Shown in pieces: positions 8,562-15,347 of a stretch of 18,361 nt of DNA. How positions within the stretch are numbered: the stretch's first letter is position 1; each line of letters starts with the position of its first letter. The stretch comes from Bacteriovoracaceae bacterium (GTDB lineage: Bacteria > Bdellovibrionota > UBA1018): contig CANMSW010000015.1 of assembly GCA_947500275.1 (NCBI GenBank), forward strand, positions 1 to 18,361. Direction: 5' to 3'. A model generated the notes under the pieces. It had not been told where the DNA came from, did no database searches, and saw only the letters and a list, made by a program, of their open reading frames with translations. Made by a program: the position numbers and the translations under genes.

Positions 8562-8599
8562 CCCGGGTCCGAAAGGATGGTGAGAAGGAGGGAGCTCCC

Positions 8600-9349
8600 A
8601 TGGATCGGGCCCCCAACAACCCAGTTTCTTCAAACCGTGAATTCAATCGCCTCAGGCGTCGCTTGATTGCGCTCACCGGACTACTCATTCTTGCGCAAGC
8701 AGGAGCGAGTCCTGAGTCTCGGGGCGGAGTTGAATATCAAACTGTGCCCTTGGGCGCAGAGACCAATGTCATCGCTCGTGACGAAAGCTTTCCCGAGTCT
8801 CGTTGGGGTTCTGCCCCGATGCGCGCGCGGAATGTGGAGAGCGCGGGTGAAGAAGGTTTCGTCGGTGCACGTAGCGGTCGGAGTCCAGCAAGTGCTCGTG
8901 CAGAGTACGACATGGCCTCCAATCCTTCGATCGACACACAGGCAATCGATCGCGATATCCCTTCGCGCTCTTCCTCTCGCGAGCCGGCTTCGGATCTAGG
9001 TGATCCCTTGACGGCGGCACCGAAAAGAGCGGGCGTTCAAGAGGTCGCAGTGATCGCCGGTGATTTGGGATTTTTTCCGAAAAAGATTTTCGTCAATCGC
9101 GATATGCCCGTGCGGTTATTTGTGACAGGCGCTTCGAGAAAAAACTTATGTGTCCTCATCGATGCATTCCAGGTTCGACGTCAAGTCCGCACCCAGCGAG
9201 TCGAAGAGATTACCTTTACGCCCGGAACGGCTGGAACCTATCGGATCCATTGTCCCATAAACGGCATTGAAGGAACGCTGGTCGTTCGGGAGTTATCGGG
9301 GACCACGTCTTTAGCCAGTGTGCCGAGCATGGCCAGCGAGCTTCACTGA
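8600..9349 (+). CDS. exported protein with degenerate cupredoxin-like domain
   Basis: 249-aa protein with a Shine-Dalgarno AAGGAGG at 8586-8592, 7 nt before the ATG. Residues 18-37 (RLRRRLIALTGLLILAQAGAS) look like a Sec signal peptide. Residues 40-145 are Ser/Arg/Glu/Pro-rich and probably disordered. Residues 148-230 fit a cupredoxin_1 beta-sandwich: AVIAGDLGFFPKKIFVNRDMPVRL, then FTPGTAGTYRIHCPI, and a GTLVV end. In copper-binding members the ligands are His near the middle, then Cys, His and Met near the end. Here the first position reads NLCVLI (Cys184), the second keeps Cys218 (preceded by His217), and the following His/Met positions read Ile-Asn-Gly-Ile. Classical copper binding is therefore doubtful, and a disulfide between Cys184 and Cys218 is possible. 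The stop lies 13 nt before the cpaF start, so the two are probably an operon. Confidence 0.7.
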   Translation: MDRAPNNPVSSNREFNRLRRRLIALTGLLILAQAGASPESRGGVEYQTVPLGAETNVIARDESFPESRWGSAPMRARNVESAGEEGFVGARSGRSPASARAEYDMASNPSIDTQAIDRDIPSRSSSREPASDLGDPLTAAPKRAGVQEVAVIAGDLGFFPKKIFVNRDMPVRLFVTGASRKNLCVLIDAFQVRRQVRTQRVEEITFTPGTAGTYRIHCPINGIEGTLVVRELSGTTSLASVPSMASELH

Positions 9350-9362
9350 AGGGGGAGATTCC

Positions 9363-10532
9363 ATGTCAGCAGGCAACAGCGGGAAGAATGACCTATTCGA
9401 AGATTCGGTATCGGGCTTCCTTGCGCCTGTGAAGGAGTTTCTGGATGATCCTACCGTCAGCGAAGTTCTGATTAACGGACCCGAGGAAGTGTTCGTCGAG
9501 CGCGGTGGCAAGCTTGAAAAGACCTCGGCGCGCTTTCGTGACGAACAGGCGTTGCAATCGGCGGTCCGCAACATAGCGCAGTTTGTCGGTCGGAAAGTCG
9601 ACGATCGAAATCTCATTCTCGATGGACGCTTGCCTAACGGGAGTCGGGTCGCGGCTGTGCTTCCCCCTTGTTCGTTCAAGGGGACGACTCTCTCAATTCG
9701 TAAATTCGGAACTAAAGTTCCCAAGTTCGTCGATCTTATTAACTGGGGTTCGATTTCGCAGGATGCTGCCCGTTTTCTGGATGTTTGTATTTTCTTGGCG
9801 AAGAACATGATCATCTCGGGCGGAACGGGCTCCGGTAAAACGAGCTTACTCAACGTCCTTGGTTCGCGCATTCCGAAAGATCAACGGTTGTTGATCATCG
9901 AAGATGCCAAAGAACTAAAAATTACCGCCGATCACGTCGTATTTTTTGAAACGCGAAAAGCGGATGTTGATCACCCCGATCTTCCCGAAGTTTCTGTCCG
10001 TGATCTCCTCAAAAGTGCGCTGCGTTTACGTCCCGATCGCATCGTGGTGGGTGAAGTGCGGGGCGATGAGGCATTAGACCTCGTTGCGGCAATGAATACG
10101 GGTCACGGGGGCTCGATGGGTACGACCCACGCCAACACTCCGTTTGATGCGCTTGTGCGTCTCGAGACGCTTGCCATGTCGGGGGGGACGAAGATTCCCG
10201 AGCAGGCGATTCGTCGGCAAATTATATCGGCCATCCATGTGGTTGTTCAAATCAAACGCCTGGATGATGGATCCCGTAAAGTGACACACATTAGTGAAGT
10301 TCATCCCGAACTCGACGGTTCTGGGAAATACATCGTGCATGATATTTATCGCTTTGTGCAGCGAGGGAAGACGCCGGAAGGAAAGATTATTGGGGAGCTC
10401 ATTCCAACGGGCCAACTTCCGAGCTTTATGGAAGAGATTGAAGTGAACCGGATGCCTTTCCCTAAGGAAAAGTTCACGCCGCCGGAGTGGTACCTGGAGC
10501 TTCAAAAGAAGCGAATGAAGGACGCGGCCTGA
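9363..10532 (+). CDS. cpaF: CpaF/TadA-type secretion ATPase
   Basis: Cytoplasmic hexameric ATPase of the type II/IV secretion superfamily. In Tad/Flp systems it powers pilus assembly. The ATG at 9363 is preferred because GGGGGAGA (9350-9357) sits just upstream; an in-frame ATG at 9318 lies inside the previous gene. The 389-aa product has the CpaF N-domain motif VSEVLINGPEEVFVE (32-46), LDGRLPNGSRVAAVLPP (86-102), Walker A GGTGSGKT (153-160), IIEDAKEL Asp box (178-185), Walker B-like IVVGEVRG (227-234) and His box GHGGSMGTTHA (247-257). All catalytic elements are present, so it should be active. The C-terminal 40 residues carry a charged, proline-containing tail. No other Tad genes (tadB, tadC, pilin, secretin) occur in the window, so partners must be elsewhere. 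It is probably co-transcribed with the cupredoxin gene. Confidence 0.9.
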   Translation: MSAGNSGKNDLFEDSVSGFLAPVKEFLDDPTVSEVLINGPEEVFVERGGKLEKTSARFRDEQALQSAVRNIAQFVGRKVDDRNLILDGRLPNGSRVAAVLPPCSFKGTTLSIRKFGTKVPKFVDLINWGSISQDAARFLDVCIFLAKNMIISGGTGSGKTSLLNVLGSRIPKDQRLLIIEDAKELKITADHVVFFETRKADVDHPDLPEVSVRDLLKSALRLRPDRIVVGEVRGDEALDLVAAMNTGHGGSMGTTHANTPFDALVRLETLAMSGGTKIPEQAIRRQIISAIHVVVQIKRLDDGSRKVTHISEVHPELDGSGKYIVHDIYRFVQRGKTPEGKIIGELIPTGQLPSFMEEIEVNRMPFPKEKFTPPEWYLELQKKRMKDAA

Positions 10533-10567
10533 TTCACCCTGAATCTTACCGGTGGTCGCTCTGGCAC

Positions 10568-10592
10568 GGGGATGAGCCCCTTTTTAGCTCAT
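10568..10592 (+). terminator. weak terminator-like hairpin after cpaF
   Basis: GGGG (10568-10571) can pair with CCCC (10577-10580), followed directly by TTTTT (10581-10585). A competing perfect 6-bp stem ATGAGC (10572-10577) / GCTCAT (10587-10592) holds the T-run in its loop. Only the first form would look like an intrinsic terminator, and its 4-bp stem is weak. Confidence 0.3.
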
Positions 10593-10691
10593 TAGCTTCG
10601 GTGACATTCCTGTTCGCAGGACCTTTGTAGAGTGGGAATTCCAAATTTCGATCACCCGATCGCGCTCGGCCCCTTTCCTAAAGGGTGAAAG

Positions 10692-10707
10692 CCGGGGTAA
10701 ACCTCGG
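10692..10707 (+). promoter_or_regulatory. hairpin at the tgt translation start region
   Basis: CCGGGG (10692-10697) and CCTCGG (10702-10707) form a 6-bp stem with one G-T pair around TAAA, ending 3 nt before the tgt ATG. A second hairpin CCCTTT-CCT-AAAGGG lies at 10671-10685. The only G-rich run that could act as a Shine-Dalgarno site is inside the first stem. Regulation is speculative. Confidence 0.25.
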
Positions 10708-10710
10708 GTC

Positions 10711-11934
10711 ATGTCTGAAACTTCGTCTTTGCCCTCCTCAGTGGTGAGCACCGAAACCAGTGGCCCGCTCACTTTTACCTTGGAATCCTTCCTCACCGAT
10801 CAAGCCGGCGTCGAGCGCGCACGCACGGGACGCATTCACTTGCAAGGTTCTCTCGGTCGCACGCATGAAGTTTTGACGCCGACGTTTATGCCGGTCGGTA
10901 CCCAGGGCACAGTGAAGGCGATTGCTCCTCGTGAGCTCAAAGAAATGGGTGCCCAGATTATCCTGGGTAACACTTATCACTTGTACCTGCGCCCCGGTCA
11001 CGAACGCGTGGAGCGGCTCGGCGAACTTCATCGCTTTATGAATTGGGATGGCCCGATCCTCACGGACAGTGGTGGCTTTCAAGTTTTCTCGCTCGCCGGC
11101 TTGAATAAGATCGATGACGAAGGCGTGACGTTCCAAAGTCACATCGATGGAAGTTCACATCGATTCACGCCCGAGCTCTCTATGGAGATTCAGCGTGGCC
11201 TGGGAAGTAACTTTGTCATGGCGTTTGACCAGTGCCCCCCTTACCCGGCGACTCCGGATCAAGTGAAAGCGGCCATGCGCCGGACCGTGAGTTGGGCCGA
11301 GCGCGGACTCAAGGTCCCCTTGAAGCCTCATCAAGTGCGGTTCGGGATTGTGCAGGGGGGATTGTACGAAGATCTCCGGGTTCAATCGGCGAAAGAGCTG
11401 ACTTCGCTGCCGTTCGATGCCTTCGCCATCGGTGGGCTGTCCATCGGAGAGTCGCCGGATTTAATGCAGAAAATGGCGCGCCACACAGCCCCTCTGCTCC
11501 CTCGTGGAAGACCTCGTTACTTGATGGGAGTCGGTCGCCCCGAGGACTTGGTTGAAGGGGTTGCGGCCGGGGTTGATCTGTTTGACTGCGTGATGCCCAC
11601 GCGGAATGCGCGAAACGGACAGCTCTTCACCAGCCGGGGTAAGGTCAACATCAAGAATGCGCGCTACGCGGATGACGCGGGGCCGCTAGACCCCGAGTGT
11701 GCCTGCGAGACCTGCACGCAATATTCACGTGCCTATTTGCGACACCTCTTTGTTTGTGGGGAAGTGATGTCGGCGCGTTTGAATTCGATTCACAATTTGA
11801 GCTTCTATCTAAAAATCATGCGCGAGATGAGGGAAGCGATTCGTGAGAAACGCTTCGACCTTTGGCGGAAAGAGTTTTACGAGAAGCAAGGATCACGGGC
11901 GCCTGAGATTCCGGCGCTCGATGGTTCGGCTTAA
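10711..11934 (+). CDS. tgt: queuine tRNA-ribosyltransferase (TGT)
   Basis: Exchanges guanine 34 for the queuosine precursor preQ1 in the anticodon of GUN tRNAs (bacterial TGT). The 407-aa product carries the full set of family motifs: TPTFMPVGTQGTVK (56-69), LGNTYHLYLRPG (85-96), TDSGGFQVFSL (118-128) with catalytic Asp119, MAFDQCPPYP (170-179), GIVQGGLYEDLR (212-223), GGLSIGES (241-248) and LFDCVMPTRNARNG (290-303) with nucleophile Asp292. Zinc ligands are Cys330, Cys332, Cys335 and His345. The N-terminus has about 35 extra residues (Ser/Thr-rich) before the core, compared with the ~375-aa E. coli enzyme. Because no clear Shine-Dalgarno precedes the ATG, a later start is possible, but none is better. 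It is followed after 43 nt by yajC, the conserved tgt-yajC-secDF order. Confidence 0.96.
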   Translation: MSETSSLPSSVVSTETSGPLTFTLESFLTDQAGVERARTGRIHLQGSLGRTHEVLTPTFMPVGTQGTVKAIAPRELKEMGAQIILGNTYHLYLRPGHERVERLGELHRFMNWDGPILTDSGGFQVFSLAGLNKIDDEGVTFQSHIDGSSHRFTPELSMEIQRGLGSNFVMAFDQCPPYPATPDQVKAAMRRTVSWAERGLKVPLKPHQVRFGIVQGGLYEDLRVQSAKELTSLPFDAFAIGGLSIGESPDLMQKMARHTAPLLPRGRPRYLMGVGRPEDLVEGVAAGVDLFDCVMPTRNARNGQLFTSRGKVNIKNARYADDAGPLDPECACETCTQYSRAYLRHLFVCGEVMSARLNSIHNLSFYLKIMREMREAIREKRFDLWRKEFYEKQGSRAPEIPALDGSA

Positions 11935-11977
11935 CGATTTTGTTCACACCGATTGATTCTACACTTGAGGAGACACC

Positions 11978-12430
11978 ATGAAAAAAAGTTCCATGCTCAA
12001 ACGGCTCATGATCGCAGCGGTCCTGGCTTTATCCGTAATCGGCGGCAATTTTGCAGCAGCGGACAGCGCGCCCGCTGTCCCGGCTGATGTTCCAGTAGCA
12101 CAAGCTCCCGCCTCAGGAGGCGCAGCTGGCGCAGCGCAACAGCCAGGCGGACTGGTCGGGATGGTAGCGCCCATCTTGGTGATGTTCGCAATTTTCTACT
12201 TCCTGCTCATCATGCCTCAGAACAAACGGATGAAAGAGCAGAAGCTCATGCATTCGGAACTGAAAGTGGGGGATGACGTTCTCCTGAACTCAGGCTTCCT
12301 TGGAAAAGTTGTAGGGATCACCGATTCGGTAGTGACGGTGGAGTTTGAAAGCGGCTCCCGCGCTAAGGTTTTGAAGTCTGCAGTCGCAAAAAAGGGCAAA
12401 AACCTCATTGAAACAGGCCAAAAAGCCTAA
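11978..12430 (+). CDS. yajC: preprotein translocase subunit YajC
   Basis: Small inner-membrane subunit associated with SecD and SecF in the holo-translocon. The 150-aa product has the YajC core: a membrane helix at 61-79 (GMVAPILVMFAIFYFLLIM), PQNKRMKEQ (80-88), then the cytoplasmic SH3-like part LKVGDDVLLNSGFLGKVVGI (95-114) and VTVEFESGSRAKVLKSAV. Unusually, the core is preceded by about 60 residues: a signal-peptide-like stretch (MLKRLMIAAVLALSVIGGNFAAA, 6-28) and an Ala/Pro/Gly/Gln linker. A typical YajC is about 110 aa and starts just before the helix. A strong GAGGAGA (11967-11973) before the ATG supports the long form. The gene lies between tgt and secD. Confidence 0.93.
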   Translation: MKKSSMLKRLMIAAVLALSVIGGNFAAADSAPAVPADVPVAQAPASGGAAGAAQQPGGLVGMVAPILVMFAIFYFLLIMPQNKRMKEQKLMHSELKVGDDVLLNSGFLGKVVGITDSVVTVEFESGSRAKVLKSAVAKKGKNLIETGQKA

Positions 12431-12436
12431 AATCTT

Positions 12437-12504
12437 GGCCCTCGGGTTCGGCTCAAATAAAAACTCGGCCTAAAAAGGCGGGTATTGCCGAACCGGAGAG
12501 GGCC
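12437..12504 (+). promoter_or_regulatory. long stem-loop covering the likely secD ribosome-binding site
   Basis: Outer arms GGCCCTC (12437-12443) and GAGGGCC (12498-12504) pair over 7 bp. Inner arms GGTTCGGC (12445-12452) and GCCGAACC (12487-12494) pair over 8 bp. They are separated by a 1x3 internal loop (G12444 against GGA 12495-12497). The 34-nt apical region contains a small GCCT-AAAA-AGGC hairpin (12468-12479). The 3' arm contains GGAGAGG (12495-12501), the Shine-Dalgarno site for the GTG at 12505. No T-run follows, so it is not an intrinsic terminator. Translational control of secD is inference. Confidence 0.6.
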
Positions 12505-14289
12505 GTGCAGAATCAAGCCGACGTTTTCGGTATCGCGAGAGGTTCATCCTCGGGGGATTCTTCCATGGGACGCAACTGGTGGACCCGTTTTGGGGTCGTT
12601 CTATTTTTTACGGTCTTGTCGATTGTCTACGTGACTCCGACGATCTTCGGGCTCAATCCGGAGACAACGAAATTTCCGTACAAACAGAAAGTGAATTTGG
12701 GACTCGATCTTCAAGGGGGCCTTTATTTGGTCCTCGGAGTCGACTTCAATAAGGTTTGGAAAGATGTGACCTCTCGTCAGGTCGTATCCTTCAAAGACGC
12801 GCTCGCCGATAAAGGTGTCAGCGTGAAGAACGTCGCGTTAAAAGTGGACGGAGCGTCGCTCGAAGATCCTCGTTTGGAAGTGACCTTCGACGGAGAACTC
12901 CGTGACAAAATTGAGAGCCTTCGGAAGGAGCGCTTTTGGACGCTCCGTCTGACTGGGGATGAAAAAGGAAGACTCGAATACGGACTGACCTCTGAATATC
13001 GCCAAGATGTTCGCGACCGCACCGTCAAGCAGAGTATCGAAGTAATCCGGAACCGGATCGACGAATTCGGGGTCTCTGAGCCGATCATTGCAAGCCAAGG
13101 GTCGGATCGCATCGTGGTAGAGCTTCCGGGCGTTCGCGATGTTCAGCGCGCGAAGGACCTTATCGGCCGAACGGCTCAGCTCGAGTTCCGCATCGTCAAT
13201 GACGAAGCGATGGATCCAGTGAAGTTGAATGAGCTCATCGTTCAGATCGAGAAGGAAAAGGAACTCGTCTACAAGGAAGGCGAGACGAAATTTTCTGACT
13301 ACGTTCGGGTCGTCAACGAAGCGGCTCGGGGTCGTATCCCAGAAGGAACCGAAATTGCTTTTGAGCGCGTGGGAAGCACGGCGAGCGCCGCAGCATCGCG
13401 TGTGCCTTATTTGCTTTTCTCGAAAGCCGACGTCACGGGGGATGACCTCCAAGATGCTCAAGTTTCCTTTGATCAGGAATCAGGCCAGCCTCACGTGAGT
13501 TTCAACTTGAATCCAAAAGGCGCCGACCTCTTTGACAAGCTGACGGCAGAACACATCCGCGATCGATTGGCGATTGTACTCGATGGAATCGTGCACTCTG
13601 CTCCCGTGATTCAGTCTCGCATTGGGGGGGGGCGTGGTCAGATTACCTTGGGTTCCGGAAATGCTGACCAAATGATGAACGAGGCGAAAGACTTGGCAAT
13701 CGTTCTTCGCGCGGGTGCTCTACCCGCTCAGCTCGATTTCTTGGAACAGCGAGTAACCGGACCATCCCTTGGGCAGGACTCGATCCATAAAGGTGCGACT
13801 GCGGCTCTGATTGGGAGCTTGGCCGTGTTCCTGTTCGTCATGTTCTACTATCGCGTCAGTGGCGTGATCGCAGTGATCTCACTGATTCTGAACGTGCTCT
13901 TCGTTCTAGCATCACTCGTTGGACTGGAAGCGACTCTGACTCTGCCGGGAATTGCAGGGATCGCGCTGACTGTCGGGATCGCAGTGGATAGTAACGTCGT
14001 GATTTACGAGCGGATTCGCGAGGAGCTTCGAGCCGGTAAAGTCGCGATTGCTGCGGTGGAAGCAGGATTCCAAAAAGCATTCCGCACCATTTTGGATGCG
14101 AACATCACGAACGCCGCTGCGGCAATCGTGTTGCTCGAGTTCGGAACGGGCCCAATTAAAGGGTTCGCCGTGACGCTCTTGATTGGAATTATTGCCACCG
14201 TCTTCACTGCGGTCTTTGTGTGTAAGCTGATTTTCGATGCTTACTTAAAGCGCCTGGAGCGCTCACCGAACGCAGCTTTGAGTATTTAA
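12505..14289 (+). CDS. secD: protein translocase subunit SecD
   Basis: RND-like inner-membrane protein that, with SecF, uses the proton gradient to help pull exported proteins through SecYEG. The 594-aa product has helix 1 at about 28-48, then NLGLDLQGGLYLVL (64-77), a large periplasmic region with VIRNRIDEFGVSEPII (180-195) and RIVVELPGV (202-210), the second periplasmic block with FNLNPKGADLF and LDGIVHSAPVIQSRI (359-373), then five membrane helices. AVDSNVVIYERIREE (493-507) carries Asp495, the position of the proton-path aspartate in SecD. Start choice: GTG 12505 has GGAGAGG 3-9 nt upstream, but that site is inside a stem. ATG 12565 (residue 21), preceded by GGGGGA, matches the usual SecD N-terminus better. 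Either, or both, may be used. Confidence 0.96.
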   Translation: MQNQADVFGIARGSSSGDSSMGRNWWTRFGVVLFFTVLSIVYVTPTIFGLNPETTKFPYKQKVNLGLDLQGGLYLVLGVDFNKVWKDVTSRQVVSFKDALADKGVSVKNVALKVDGASLEDPRLEVTFDGELRDKIESLRKERFWTLRLTGDEKGRLEYGLTSEYRQDVRDRTVKQSIEVIRNRIDEFGVSEPIIASQGSDRIVVELPGVRDVQRAKDLIGRTAQLEFRIVNDEAMDPVKLNELIVQIEKEKELVYKEGETKFSDYVRVVNEAARGRIPEGTEIAFERVGSTASAAASRVPYLLFSKADVTGDDLQDAQVSFDQESGQPHVSFNLNPKGADLFDKLTAEHIRDRLAIVLDGIVHSAPVIQSRIGGGRGQITLGSGNADQMMNEAKDLAIVLRAGALPAQLDFLEQRVTGPSLGQDSIHKGATAALIGSLAVFLFVMFYYRVSGVIAVISLILNVLFVLASLVGLEATLTLPGIAGIALTVGIAVDSNVVIYERIREELRAGKVAIAAVEAGFQKAFRTILDANITNAAAAIVLLEFGTGPIKGFAVTLLIGIIATVFTAVFVCKLIFDAYLKRLERSPNAALSI

Positions 14290-14306
14290 GGAAAGTAACT
14301 GGATAG

Positions 14307-14339
14307 CCCTGGGGCTGCCTCTGAAGGGCAGCCCCAGGG
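14307..14339 (+). promoter_or_regulatory. perfect 13-bp stem-loop between secD and secF
   Basis: CCCTGGGGCTGCC (14307-14319) is the exact reverse complement of GGCAGCCCCAGGG (14327-14339), with the loop TCTGAAG. It lies wholly in the 73-nt secD-secF gap and is followed by AGATATC rather than T's. It is therefore more likely an mRNA-stability or processing element, or a block to read-through, than an intrinsic terminator. The secF Shine-Dalgarno lies outside it. Confidence 0.55.
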
Positions 14340-14362
14340 AGATATCAGGAAAGGGATTCATC

Positions 14363-15322
14363 ATGTTCGAATTGATTCGACCCGACATGAATGTCGACTT
14401 TGTGGGAAAACGCAGCATTTGGGCCGGAATTTCCGTAGTGGGGTTCTTGGTTACAATTGCCCTGTTTTTCTCGAAAGGTGTGAACTACGGCATCGACTTC
14501 ACTGGTGGAGCCGAGATGCAGGTGAAGGTACCTGCGACTTGGGAGATTTCCAAAGTGCGCGAGTCCCTTGAAAAAGGGGGCGTCAAGGACTCTAAAGTTC
14601 AACAGATCGGTGAGGCCGGCGAGCACCAGTACCTAGTGCGCGTTCAGGGAACCGAGAAAGAACTTCAGTCGGTTTCTTCGAAAGTGAGCGAGATTTTCAC
14701 TTCTGTGGCGACTGCTGAAAAAGCGGACGGTTTCGAAGTGCTTCGGACTTCAGTGGTGGGTCCTGCAGCAGGGGAGTCTTTGAAAGAGAGTGGTCTTCTT
14801 TCGATGATCTATGCCCTTCTTTGTATCTTAGTGTACGTCACAGTGCGCTTCGATTCCCGCTATTCGCCCGGTGCAGTCATCGCTTTGTTTCACGATACGG
14901 TCATTACTTTTGGAATCTTGATTCTCCTTCAAGTTCCTTTTGACCTCCAAATCTTGGCCGCGCTTTTGGCCCTGATTGGGTACTCGAATAACGATACGAT
15001 CATCGTTTACGACCGGGTCCGTGAAACCCTGCAGAACCATCCGAAATTCACCATCGAGCAGGCAGTCAATCGTGCCATCAACGAGACTTTGGGACGTACG
15101 ATTCTGACTTCCCTTTCCACGTTTCTGAGCGTGCTTGCCCTATATCTGTTTGGCGGAAAAGTGATTGAAGGTTTCGCTTTGACGCTGATGGTGGGGATTA
15201 TCGTGGGGACTTATTCGTCGATCTTTATCGCGAGCTCCATCGTGATTGCGATCACGAAGTATCAAGAGAAGCGTGAACTCCACGCGAAGATTCACGGACG
15301 TCCTTCAGCAAGCAAAGCTTGA
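14363..15322 (+). CDS. secF: protein translocase subunit SecF
   Basis: Partner of SecD in the SecDF-YajC complex. The 319-aa product has helix 1 (19-37), NYGIDFTGGAEMQVKV (41-56), a periplasmic domain to about 130, VVGPAAGESLKESGL (131-145), then five helices. SPGAVIALFHDTVITFGIL (168-186) and ALIGYSNNDTIIVYDRVRETL (203-223) are SecF hallmarks, with Asp211 in the conserved NDT. The residue before NDT is Asn, where Leu or Ile is usual. The ATG is preceded by AGGAAAGGG (14347-14355) at good spacing, giving secF its own ribosome-binding site. It is a separate gene rather than a SecDF fusion. Confidence 0.96.
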   Translation: MFELIRPDMNVDFVGKRSIWAGISVVGFLVTIALFFSKGVNYGIDFTGGAEMQVKVPATWEISKVRESLEKGGVKDSKVQQIGEAGEHQYLVRVQGTEKELQSVSSKVSEIFTSVATAEKADGFEVLRTSVVGPAAGESLKESGLLSMIYALLCILVYVTVRFDSRYSPGAVIALFHDTVITFGILILLQVPFDLQILAALLALIGYSNNDTIIVYDRVRETLQNHPKFTIEQAVNRAINETLGRTILTSLSTFLSVLALYLFGGKVIEGFALTLMVGIIVGTYSSIFIASSIVIAITKYQEKRELHAKIHGRPSASKA

Positions 15323-15347
15323 TTAAAAGCGTTGCGTGACATTTTAG

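Noticed and set aside
8478..8666. 62-codon frame between the HD and cupredoxin genes
   Set aside because: It overlaps the cupredoxin start in another frame, with the GGAGG too close to its GTG. The product has no signal of being real.
10533..10710. preQ1 riboswitch ahead of tgt
   Set aside because: Queuosine context is tempting, but the hairpins here lack the A-rich tail and conserved loop bases of preQ1-I, and nothing resembles the other preQ1 classes.
12431..12504. VemP-like arrest-peptide ORF controlling secD
   Set aside because: The gap is only 74 nt and has no start codon with a ribosome site giving a signal-peptide-like frame. It is filled by the stem-loop instead.
14307..14339. Intrinsic terminator between secD and secF
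   Set aside because: The stem is strong, but AGATATC follows rather than a T-run.
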